From NCBI GenBank assembly GCA_040954595.2, contig CM082588.2, forward strand, positions 7,874,001 to 7,938,000: DNA of 64,000 nucleotides. The letters are read 5' to 3'. The position numbers and the translations under genes are program-made. Shown here piece after piece: positions 23,245-34,578 of the stretch; position 1 is the first letter of the stretch; each line of letters begins with the position of its first letter. The notes under the pieces were generated by a model, which searched no databases, was not told the DNA's origin, and was given only the letters and a program-made list of their open reading frames with translations. The DNA comes from Balanoglossus misakiensis (Eukaryota > Hemichordata).

Positions 23245-23256
23245 GGGGGGGGGGGG
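23245..23256 (+). repeat. poly-G tract conserved in all cassettes
   Basis: Twelve G residues preceded by GGGT. Comparable G runs occur at the same place near 41995-42007 and 62011-62022. It lies between M and S. Confidence 0.6.
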
Positions 23257-23984
23257 TATTACAGGTATATTCTTCGACGTACTTTCACTGTAATTACATC
23301 AGTCCATTCACATGTGGAGTTCGTGACAACATGCTTTTGATGTTGATATGGACCGAACCCAACCCATCAGTTTAGCCAAAGGTCTTCTATGAGTAGCGAC
23401 TAAAGATTAAAAGAGATAAAAAATGCAAACTTTGAAAAACAATATGCCAGTTTTTAGGTACAGTGTTTTTTTATCATAAATTAAAACTCTGTACCTAAAA
23501 TATAGCACCATTCGACCTACAGACTGAAACCTGACCACTTCTACCCCATAATCCCCCGTTTTGAAGTAAACCATATTTCATATACTGAATAACTTTTATG
23601 ATAACATTTTGTCTTAAATGTAGGTGTATTTACATCAATACAAACTCAAAAATAAGGGTACTCCTACTACTTGTTTGAAGTCTAATGATACAAGAGAACT
23701 ACTGTATAAGAATACCAATTAAATAATGTACTATCATTCTCGAAAACTTTTTTCACTCTCTCCGCATTCTTCATGATTTTTTTTTTAAATTGTCTGAGAT
23801 TCTCTTTACTACGTTTACAGCTAAAGTACAATGTATGAAGTCATGTATATATACCCAAAGGCTGTATGTTGTAATTTTTGATCTTATCAAATACAGCTAG
23901 CTGTCCTTCATTACAAATTAAAACAAAGGATTAGGTAGTCCGTATGTAAATGAGGCCATCAACGCTCATCTATTTTCAGCCCCT

Positions 23985-24075
23985 GACGTCATCGGTGTTC
24001 CCCCCTGCATGCCCTGATGTGATTGGCTATTGATGACGTGTTCTCTGTGTTGCTAAATTTAGTGCTATAAACAAA
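23985..24075 (+). promoter_or_regulatory. S1-side promoter with CRE, CCAAT (reverse) and TATA-like box
   Basis: A perfect CRE TGACGTCA (23994-24001), an inverted CCAAT box in GTGATTGGCT (24020-24029), a second CRE half TGACGT (24034-24039) and TATAAAC (about 24066-24072) lie within 80 bp. All are conserved at 42726-42813 and 62762-62849. It sits between divergent M1 and S1 and probably drives S1; a bidirectional role is inferred. Confidence 0.6.
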
Positions 24076-24227
24076 CACTCTGCAATCATGTGCAATATAT
24101 TGAGGAATCGTAGTACGGACAGCTTATCACCGCTAAAAGCATGTAGATTGTATTTGGTGCATTTCCCAGTTGAGCCGATATATTGCCAAACAAATGTAGA
24201 AGAAATTTACGGCCCGGGTAACGATGA

Positions 24228-25677
24228 CAACTGCCGCAAGACGAACGAGCCAACACCGGAAGACGCATCGGCGGAGTTTTAACGGGTTCCACCCGACCCG
24301 TCCGCCGAAGACACAGACGTGTCGTCGATGCCTTCTTCGCCGATGAACGAAACGCGAGTCGCAAGAAGTTATCACACGCAAGACAACAGTCGCCCCCACC
24401 ACTAAACCTCTACCTTGGCGACAACTTTGCCGTCAAGCTTCACGACTTGTTCAAATTTGAGAAAGACGTCATGAACAACAGTGAAGGTGGTTTGATACGC
24501 TGTGAGTTTGAAGCGAGGCGTGGATTTGATGAGATGAAGCTATCGGAGCAAGCGAAGAGAATTTACACCAGTCCAAACGCCGGTGGAAATTCAGTTGAGT
24601 CCGAAGTACTGAGGTAATATTTTTACATGCCATGGAAAAGTGAAAGAAATCCACGAACAAAATAATTCTAAGCAGGATGTTGAGATTCCGCTGTGAATTG
24701 CCAGTCGAAATAAATAATTACAGCTATTTTCATTTTTTTGTCTGAAAATCTGCGTTTATTCGTTTTTTTACCTCCAAAACTTACGAATGGAGACCACAAT
24801 GAACTGAGTTCAATTGGATCGTGCAGCAACTAAATGTAAAGAAAACGGCGTGTTTTTAATGTTTCTAAAAACGACCGTTTTGAGGGCTAAAAGTGGTCAA
24901 AATGGCAATTTTGTCTTAAGTTGGGTCAGTAAGACTTTTTTTTTCGAATCAACACCAGTTTCAACTTAGAACGGACCTAAGCTTCCCAAACCTTCTATAC
25001 AAAATTCTGTTTAATCTATTTATATTTAATCTAACCTGATTTATCTATTTCTAAGAAATGTATGCTTTCCAAAAGTAACAAACTTGTTAGTATCACTGTT
25101 TGTATCTATAATAGTAAAATTATATTCCCCGTTTTACCTCCGACAGTTTTGAACTGCTGAAGCGCTGTTTTAGAGCAAGATTGCTGAAGACGGAGATGGA
25201 AGTCAATTATTTCCCATACGGCGGATCCATCACCGACTACACCTGCCATATGTTTGACACCAAATTGGGCGTGTCGGTCACCAGGGCGATGAAGTTCAAA
25301 GGTCAATACGAAACGGAGGACGCGGAGAAACTACTGAGAAAGAAATTACAGGGTGAGAAACAAGAATTATTCAGATAGTAAGAAATGGTACGGAGTTTAT
25401 AAAAAAAAACAACCAAGCAATTATTTTACTTAATACTAATCTAATTCTTCTCGTATCATTTTTAGGTATTACCATGGCAACGAGAAATTCCTTAGAAGGC
25501 TGGTCTAAGCAAATATTACATGTGTGGGCTACCTCCGCTCACATTGCGAACACTGTCGCGGACGTTTACTACAGACTGTCGAGGGATATAACCTCAAACA
25601 CGGTAGTTTTAATCACAACAGCCAGCAGACGATGTAGTATATTCAGCAACTCGACAAACACCCGGGGAAGAGCCTAA
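24228..25677 (+). CDS. S1: small conserved three-exon gene, function unknown
   Basis: Exons: about 24228-24613 (5' end uncertain), 25147-25352 and 25466-25677, with matching phases (2, then 1). The frame has no stop from 24228 onward; the first in-frame ATG is 24471, but the protein-like sequence upstream (LYLGDNFAVKLHDLFKFEKD) suggests a longer N-terminus or an earlier exon. Exon 2 contains VNYFPYGGSITDYTCHMFDT and the conserved KLGVSVTRAMKF. Exon 3 contains WSKQILHVWATSAHIANTV and NTVVLITTASRR, ending in RGRA. I do not recognise the family. An upstream ATG at 24088 opens a 64-codon frame in S1 that is broken in the other copies, so it is probably untranslated leader. The GC-rich coding style contrasts with the AT-rich N genes. 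Confidence 0.6.
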
Positions 25678-26810
25678 TTCTTAAAACCCGGCGACGGTTG
25701 ATTTCAGGGGCGATTTCAAACACTCAATATGGTTGCAAATAACGAGAAAGACTTTTAATCAGACTCCTAATCGCACAGCGAAATTTGATAATGTTGTTAT
25801 AAAATATAATAGTTATAGTATATCTGTACACGTACGTATAAAGGACGAAATTGTTTTCTGAAGACATGAATTTGAAAGACATGCACGCCTTTGTCTTATA
25901 ATTGTATAAAACGTGGTATTATGAATCTATATTTCTAAGATCTTTTTCTACTTCTTTCATTCATTTAGGATTTTGTTACAAATAAAGTTTTTCGTTTCGC
26001 TTATTTACGGGATATTTAGTGCGACTGAGTCGTAAAAACAATGGGCTTCATTATGTGTAGGGAACGCGTCGGCCCGTCGACGCAACCCGAAACCACAAGC
26101 TCAGTCCCAAATTCGAAACTCACCTCACTACCAAAAACACGTTCAAGGCAAGCATGCACGCAAAAAGTATTGAAATTATTTATTAAGACAAAAAAACACC
26201 GAAAACACAACAAGTATTGAGATTTAAAAATCACAATAGTGGGCTAGTCTACATTTTGACCTATCTGACGTCAAATGCCATGAATATATTCAGGCGAAAA
26301 CGAGGTTGAGGGGATTCCCCGATGATATCACCATTGCGGACAACCATATATTTATTTTTGTTTATATGTACTTGCATACTAGTATTTTGCGCCAATGTCA
26401 GTGGCCTTCACATTTGAAATCGTAGCCCCCAAACATCGATTTGTTGGACTTTTCTTCCCATATGAAATAAAGTTACGAGAAACTTCATCAGATTGTATCA
26501 TTCTAACCCCTTAACTTTAGCACTCAAAAAATATCAAGTGAGTTTCACATATACATATACATGGAACTGTAAGGCCAGTCAAAATAGAAATGACGACTGT
26601 TTTCACAAGCTTCTGTTAGTTGCGGTTCAGACTGCGTATTTGCGATTTGCACACAGAGTTGGAACTTTCGCCTGGTTTTTAGCAAATGTGAACATTATAG
26701 TGTATCACCAACACTGTTCGAGTTAATCTTGGAAGTGGAGATCTTCATATATCTGCGCCCAAGTGCTTCCAGAACTGGAGTCAAGTTGTGTTTTGTGATA
26801 TCGTACAAAG
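25678..26810 (+). promoter_or_regulatory. S1-N2 intergenic region and N2 5' flank
   Basis: About 1.1 kb without a gene. The first part follows S1 and is shared with S2 and S3. From about 26271 it matches the upstream regions of N1, N3 and N4. No clear TATA box was recognised near the N2 ATG. Confidence 0.5.
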
Positions 26811-29800
26811 ATGGCGACTGGTGGTGCATTTTAACTACAGCCGAGAAGGTGAATCACGCTAGACTTTGTCGACTACTTATCGACGGCGGATCTAAAGCGG
26901 TGAGATGTGTATTTGACAGCAAGATTCCACCTAATGTGCTTGCAAACACCCTTAACAAGCATAAGGCGTCGTTAGTGAGACTACGAATGTCGTATAAAGG
27001 ACCTAAACCGGGTCCAAAGGTTATCAGTGATGGTCAGTGGGATTTGTTATACCCAACCCAACCCAACCTTGTCAAGTCTGAACTTTTCGACATTACATTG
27101 CTCACAGTTTTATTACGGAATATCTGTGGCCTTCGACATCCAAGAGATAGAGTATGGACACATCCTTCCCCTGGTGATCTCCATGTTGAAGCTGATGTGG
27201 CCCGAATAAGAGAATTCAGGAATAGACTTCAACACATGACGGGCACAGCTGTCCCTGAGAGCGAATTTCAATCTTTCTGGGATGACATTAGTAAAGTATT
27301 AGTACGTCTTGGCGCTAAGCAGGGAGATATCGATCAGTTGAAGACTGCGAGTATGGACCTTGCCGAGACAGACAAATACAAACAAACTTTAAAGCACTGG
27401 GAAGAATCTGACATGGTGCTGGAAAAGGTCCTACAGCGTATGGAAGAGAAAATTGGCGATCAAACTCGTGCGCTTGGTCAGATATCAGAGACACAGAGTG
27501 ACCATAGCAGTACTTTGGCTGATATCGAACAGAACCAACGGGAGAACCAACAAGAAACGACTCAACATCTTGGTCAGATATCAGAGACACAGAGTGACCA
27601 TAGCAGTACTTTGGCTGATATCGAACAGAACCAACGGAAGAACCAACAAGAAACGACTCAACATCTTGGTCAGATATCAGAGACACAGAGTGACCATAGC
27701 AGTACTTTGGCTGATATCGAACAGAACCAACAAGAAACAACTCAACATCTTGGTCAGATATCAGAGACACAGAGTGACCATAGCAGTACTTTGGCTGATA
27801 TCGAACAGAACCAACAAGAAACAACTCAACATCTTGGTCAGATATCAGAGATACAGAGTGGCCATAGCAGTACTTTGGCTGATATCGAACAGAACCAACG
27901 GGAGAACCAACAAGAAACGACTCAACATCTTGGTCAGATATCAGAGACACAGAGTGACCATAGCAGTACTTTGGCTGATATCGAACAGAACCAACGGAAG
28001 AACCAACAAGAAACGACTCAACATCTTGGTCAGATATCAGAGACACAGAGTGACCATAGCAGTACTTTGGCTGATATCGAACAGAACCAACAAGAAACGA
28101 CTCAACATCTTGGTCAGATATCAGAAACACAGAGTGACCATAGCAGTACTTTGGCTGATATCGAACAGAACCAACGGGAGAACCAACAAGAAACGATTCA
28201 ACATCTGGTTGACATCAAAGAAGGCCTCAAGACTTCACATACCAGTGAGTCAAGAACATGTGTTCCAGGTAATAATTAAGATTGACAAGTGGAATTCAAT
28301 TCTATGGCTGAAATCGACGACATTATAGCTTTTTTTATAATTTGTATAATTTTTGGTCAAACTTAATTTTTCCTTCATGGTCTCATAAATTATATGTGCA
28401 GATAAGAACTCATATTCCAATTTGGTCAGCTGCCTTGGGCTGACCCAGGGCCAAACTGGGTTAGCTTTTTTCATCTCAAGTCTTACCTCATAATCATACA
28501 TTGCATAGACCATCATACGCAAGTTTTATACTTATTTTTGCAATATATGAGAATGGGAATAATCAGGAAATCAAGATAATTACAATCCCACTTTTCTGGG
28601 GAGTCCAAAATCATGTTAGGTGGTGACATGTTGGTTGCCAGTTATCTTAATGCGACAAAGACTCTCTCTCACTGCCCCTTTCCCATTAATTATGTTTGAT
28701 ACAAGACACTGTTTATGTTATTCTACATGTGGATTTATATAGTGAATCAACGTTCGACCGCACACATTAACTTCCATCCCACTTGTATGATATGAGAGCA
28801 ACAAATCGACGCCAAAATGAATATGGTCGAATTATGATTCACTATATATTCACATGTAGAATAACATAAACAGTGTCTTGTATCAAACATAATTAATAGA
28901 AAAAGGGCAGCGAGAAAGAGACTTTAATGTCCCTTTAATGGTGACATCATCGTTGCTTAGTTTGAAAAAAAGATTCTGTTGTACACCACCATTAAAAATA
29001 ACTTTTCTATAAATTCTCTCCTTTATTTCAAGATGCTTCCTGTGCTTGGTGCAACTGTAAGAGTGATAATCTCAAGAAGTTTATACGCTGTTGTGCAGTG
29101 ATGTATTGTGGGAAAGACTGTCAGAAACAACACTGGATGAAAGGTCACAGAGAAGAATGCAAAGGTACAATTGATCATTTTCTGAACTCCACATGACCCC
29201 ACGAGATTTCACGTAGCTAAGCAATTTATATGGGAGGACATTCCCCTGGCACAGGGCAAACAATTAACACGTCCCACCATATTCAATGGCACAAACAATT
29301 TCCTCTTTTGTTAAATTCTGCACCTATTCTAATTTCTTAGCTACCAACCCGTTGCTATAGTAATTAACAAAGTCTCAGGAGATTTCTCAATGAGCTGGAA
29401 ATCATCATTGTTAAAGTCTGAACCTATATTCTAGTTACATACCAAGCTAGATAGTATGAAAATATTCACAAACACCTTTTAGTACATGTAAGAACTTATA
29501 AATAAGATACTGAAAATTTCCATGTTTCGCGCATAATTTTTGTATTCTCATGTGCAGAGCTGTCTGTCAAAAAGCTGGGGGTAATCACGACATGACCCTG
29601 CCGCCTATGTGGAACACAATATGTGGTTCATATACCGGGTACTACAGTAGTTGTGGGTCACAAGACTTCTAGTATACCATATGTAACCCCTGACTATATT
29701 ATACCTAGTACAATGATGTTTTACTGCTTGTGAAAATAGTAAACTAAATCTGCAATACAAAAGTCATACTATCAATATTATATAAATTGTTTTTCTACAG

Positions 29801-32673
29801 ATAATTCTGCAGGGTTTGAGTGGCTGAAAGACCATCTCAAAAAATTGTACAGCCATGACTTTGACAAGTTCCAACCTCTTCCATGGAATGAAAACTTCTC
29901 ACTCCATTTATCTGATGTCTATACCCGACTGAAGATGGTAGAGGTTGATGAAAGGGGTAAGATCATTGAGGACAATGAAGAAAATGACACTGTAGTTCAT
30001 GAAAGTGCAATATTTGAAGCAGATCGAAATGGAGTGAGACCACGTAGAATAAGAATTGAAGGACCTCCAGCTATTGGCAAGTCAATGTTTTCTAGAAAGC
30101 TGGCCTACAACTGGGCTTGTGGCAAATTAGAGCAATTTAAATTAGTCTTTCTGTTGGAAATGAGATATATGAGTCAAGAATCAATTATAGAAACCATATT
30201 TGATCAATTACTTCCTGATGATGCAGAAATTTCCAGAGATGAGCTTGATAAGGTCCTGAAAAGGAATGCAGATTCTGTGCTGTTCCTCTGTGATGGTTTG
30301 GATGAAATGTGTAAGGATTTCAAGGAAAGTTCTGATATTAGTCGGATTATTGCAAAGAAATCATTGCCAAGATGTACAGTAGCTATCACAACCAGGCCCC
30401 ATGAATGTGACACACAGTTGAAAAACTGTGATTCACATTATCACATACAGGGCTTCACAAAGAGTGATTGTAGGGAATATATCAGGAAGTACTTCAAGCA
30501 TGAGTCTGAGACTGGTGAGAATTTGATCAAAAATTTGGAACAAAACCTCCAGTTTAAATGGTTGGATGATTTCCTTAGTAATCCCTTACATGTTTCATTT
30601 CTTTGTGTACTGTGGGAGGATCATCAAGATGGTGACCATTTCCCAACTAGAGTGACAGAGTTGTATTTTGAAGTATTGAAGTGTATTTTGAAGAGGTATT
30701 GTTCCAAGACTGGAGTCTGTCTTGATGAACAAGGAGAAGTACCCGTTGATATCATGGCTGATGTAAATAAACTGACTGCCATTGCTTATAATTATCTGAA
30801 ACAGGGCAAAATACTCATAAATGAGGTAGATGTGATGCCAACATGGCTCTTGTCACTAGGGTTACTTGTGCGTGATTGCGGTGTATCTCGCACAAAACCA
30901 AAGAAAGTTTGTTTCTTTTGTCACAAAAGTTGGCTGGAATATTTTGCTGCTTTACATATTGCTGAATGTGTGAAGGATACTGCTTCCTTTGATGAGTTTC
31001 AATTTCTATCTGACGACATTTACCACAATTTCCAAGTCTTGGTATTTCTGACTGGCACTCTGAAGGAGAAAGCTGGTCCAGTATTTAAGGAAGTTGGGAT
31101 GGAGACGTGCAAGTCTGTAGGTGATGTTGGCCTTGAGTTTAGAATGGACAGCTATATAGCTTTCTTACATGAAAGTGTCAATTATCGTGCATTTTTCAAA
31201 TTCATAGAACCCATCCTTTATCAATTAACGCGTTTCATTTGTAATACTTTATTTTATCTTAGAGAAAGACCTTCTATGGTTGTCAATTCTTTGTCTTCAC
31301 CATCACCATCACCATATATTCTACATGTAAGTGACGATGTGAATTTTCATACATTGTATTATGGAGATAGTTACTTGATGATAATCATTGATATGCTGAA
31401 GTATAAACACTCACATGAAAGTAGACCCAAATTTAATAAAAATCTCCAGTTAGATATAAACGAAATGCAATCATCAGAGATTTTCTATTTGGCAGAGGCA
31501 CTGGAGAAGAATCTCATTTCTCTTGAATGGCTTGTGTTGATTGTGACTCTATCCAGTGGCAAGGATCTGCTTCAGTTGGCAAAAGCTATCAGAGAAACCA
31601 ATGCGGTACAAAACATTCATATCGTTGTAAGTGATGATAGGGATAATGTTGTTGACAGCACTCCCAATGAAAAATGTAAGCAAGGCACCTCAAATAAAGA
31701 AACAGATTTGACATCAAGCACTTTAAGAAACCTTATCGAAAATGCTGTGAAAAATAAGCATATTGATTGTTTGTCATTGAATACAGTACACCGATCTGAC
31801 CATCAACGGGAGCATATTGATAACATTGTTCCCTATAATTCATTGAAACAGGCCAGGCACTTTCATAATTTTGTGGAAATCGAAACAGGTTTAAATAGCG
31901 TATTATTGAAAGTTGCTGATATGCTTGAACACTGTCAATCTACCAAGATTGGTCATTTTGTTCTTTTTGACGATTTCACATGTTCTGCCATTGAGACCGG
32001 GACTGCAAGAGCTTTGTTCAAAGCTGTTCAAAATATCAGCAAAACAATAAATTCTCTTAGCTTGCTTGTCACATCAAAAGTTTTAGTTACATGTACACCG
32101 GAAGATTGTGTTGTTTCATCTGGATTTTTGCCTATATCTGATGTCGTGAATGAGATTTTGCACATTTTGATGTCTAACACCACATTAGAGGATCTTAAGT
32201 TATTTATAGAGAATGACAATGTTGATGCTGTATCGAAGTTTATTCAATGTAATAAGTATGTCAAGTCACTGTCATGTGCTCTGTATCAGTCCAGAAGGAG
32301 CATAGACCATTTATGTTTAGCTCTCTGTGCTGCTTTGAGTTCCAATACAACTCTGGAAAGCTTTGCGCTGCAGTTATGTAAGTATAGTATGCATGAATAT
32401 AGAAACCCTGAACTTTCCACTGAGCATAAGTATATTAGTCAATTGATTTTACCAACACATAGGTTATTGTGTGATGGAAAAACTGCATTGAAGACAATTT
32501 CATTTACTTTTCCATCATCAAGTACAGAACGCAGTGATTATATTGTCAATGTCATGACCGAGCATTTTAAAGGAAATGTTTCAGGGTCATACCAATACAC
32601 TGTGAAGAGGACGATCAAGTTTAAGATTGATCGTTATATTCACATTCTGAAAGTATCCATCAGTGAACCCTAG
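26811..32673 (+). CDS. N2: HEPN-coiled coil-MYND-NACHT-LRR protein, 5' frameshift
   Basis: Exons 26811-28268, 29033-29164 and 29801-32673, phase 1 at both introns. The family ATG (26811) is present, but one T is missing from the following T run (four instead of five), so this start gives only MATGGAF and a stop. The frame used by the rest of exon 1 is open upstream to a TAG near 26612, with no ATG. The first in-frame ATG is 26987 (MSYKG), which would remove about 60 residues of HEPN but keep the RNRLQH motif. Otherwise intact: eight coiled-coil repeats, Walker A GPPAIGKS, Walker B VLFLCDGLDEM, TTRP, winged helix and LRRs. The MYND finger reads KKFIRC, so its third zinc ligand is lost. It may be translated from 26987, edited by alternative splicing, or be a pseudogene. 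Confidence 0.75.
27473..28204 (+). repeat. coding minisatellite in N2, 8 units (5 x 96 bp, 3 x 84 bp)
   Basis: Units of 32 residues (LGQISETQSDHSSTLADIEQ, then NQRENQQETTQH) alternate with 28-residue units lacking four residues (QREN or QRKN). Total length, 732 bp, equals 5 x 96 + 3 x 84. The order is long, long, short, short, long, long, short, long. Hydrophobic I/L spacing fits a coiled coil. Confidence 0.92.
28647..28938. mobile_element. TTAA MITE in intron 1 of N2
   Basis: Left end TTAATGCGACAAAGACTCTC, right end 'gactttaatgtccctttaa', partly mutated inverted repeats bounded by TTAA. Shared with N1 (partial) and N4, absent from N3. Confidence 0.65.
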
Positions 32674-33804
32674 AGAATGCTGAATGCCACATTTGCATAA
32701 GATGCAATCTGCTATATAGGGGAAACTCCATGAAAAATTGTAAACTTTAATTTTTTACAGATATAAAATATACCAGGTAACAGACTTTACTATTAGATAT
32801 CAATGCTTGCACAGTTAGACAAACTGTCAAGGGATTTTCAACATACTGTATCCAGATGGAAATTTAATCAATTTACTAAGGACACACAAAGTGAACAAAT
32901 AAACAGAATTTGATTTGTTCACTTTATAACATTACTAGAAGCAAATGTCTACCTCGAAGTGTTTTTCTTGACCCAAAATATGACAAATTCAAAAGGCTTA
33001 TGAGTTCCACAGATTTACGGGTATTATTGAATATTTGCAAGTATGTTTATAAAGCTATGGCTGTGAGAAGAACAGTCACTTATTGGATGAATAATATTGT
33101 TCAACTTTCTTTGTATTTGTGTAGTCAGCATTCACTTTGTATTTGTGTGATGTATTACTTTATTTGAGAACTGGATGTTCTCCTTGCATTTGGACCTGAG
33201 GTCTTGAAACGCAATAAATTACTATTATTATTACTGGCTGTGAGAAGAGCAGCCACTTGCCACTCATAGAGTGTATAATATTGTTCAACTTTCTTTGTAT
33301 TTGTGTAGTCAGCATTTCATTTTGTATTTGTACGATGTATTACTTTATTTGAGAACTGGATGTTCTCCTTGCATTTGGACCTGAGGTCTTGAAACGCAAT
33401 AAATTACTATTATTATTACTAAGGACACAATTTGTATGTAAGGAAATATGCGGAGAGTAGCAGAATATTTATTTAAACCAAGTGACACACTTTTGTAAGA
33501 CACATTCCTGTACAGATTCAATTTAGTTCTGTTTCTTACCTCTGTGCAAAAATGCCAACATTTGCTGGAAATTGTACGAAACTTATCAAGTTTGGAGATG
33601 GCACAACAAGAGTTTATATATCTTAACTCATTGTTATTCATTTGCTTATTTCTATTTCTTGCTTTACTTTGTTATTTTTTTTATTGAAATGTTTTTTCTT
33701 AATTTCTATAGAACCTGTAAATGAGACTTGTTTCAGTTGGTCTTCCTTGAAATAAATATAGTCTGAGAAGAAAGCAATTCTGCAAAATCTGTTTTCTTTA
33801 TTTG
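32674..33804 (+). other. 3' flank of N2 with two 184-bp repeat units
   Basis: Contains the hairpin near 32889-32926 and two units of the 184-bp repeat (anchors at 33213 and 33398, 185 bp apart). It ends at a breakpoint near 33804, where sequence switches to the block also seen from 15345. The N4 flank switches at the corresponding point (about 61252). Confidence 0.65.
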
Positions 33805-34578
33805 GTCTAAACTAGTTTTTGGGGGTTGACAAATGAAATACACTTGTATTGCAAAATGGTATTTTTTGGTGCACATTTAACGCAGAAACAGTTGACCTTG
33901 GAAATCATATGATTTCCAACAATTTTTCTCAAAAAACAACAGAAAATACTAGTTGTAGGTATTTGGATGTTTTCTCACGCCATCTCTTAAAAATTCTCCA
34001 AAAAAAAAGAGATACCATCGTATAAAACTGATTTAAAGGTATACAATCACCTCCAATTTACATACGCCCATGTATGGCTGAAATGGTGTATTTGAGTGTT
34101 CTAAAAAACATATGGTGGCGCCCTTTTTTTCGCGTGTGCCACCCATTGAAAATCTGTGATTGGCTAGATCTCAATTTGCCATGGTAACTGTAGCTAACTG
34201 TATACCTTTAATTACTTGAGCTGCCACAAGATTGCCTCAGTGTTTTTGCTAAGGCCGGGAAACACTGGTAAATGAGTTGGGAACCCTGGTAACACTTCTG
34301 CTAGGTATTAATACGAATGCATTGACATACAAAGGGGAACTCTGGTAAAATGACTTGGGAACCCTGGTAACATTTATCTGGCTAATGCCCTTAACAAAAA
34401 CACTGCACTTTCTCTGCTATTTCAGTCCAAAGAACAATTACACCAGGAAAAATATGTGTGTCAATTAACGTCTTAAAAATAGAAAACATTGCAAGGGTTT
34501 CTTGAGCTAGTCCCTTCTCAGGTCCAAAATGAAGTGGCATAAATTTTTTTCTCCCAAATGGGGACTGGTGGTGTTCAT
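33805..34578. repeat. second copy of cassette edge (as 15345-16129)
   Basis: Near-identical to 15345-16129 with small indels. Noncoding; probably the 3' region of M2. Confidence 0.6.

Noticed and set aside
24088-24282. 64-codon ORF (MCNILRNRST...) as the start of the S protein
   Set aside because: It is cut by different early stops in S2 and S4, while the frame behind exon 2 stays open in all copies. Kept as probable leader sequence.
26729-26811. Upstream start for N2 giving an extended N-terminus (EVEIFIYLRPSASRTG...)
   Set aside because: The frame has only TTG or other non-ATG codons back to a TAG. The same bases before N1, N3 and N4 are plainly 5' untranslated sequence.
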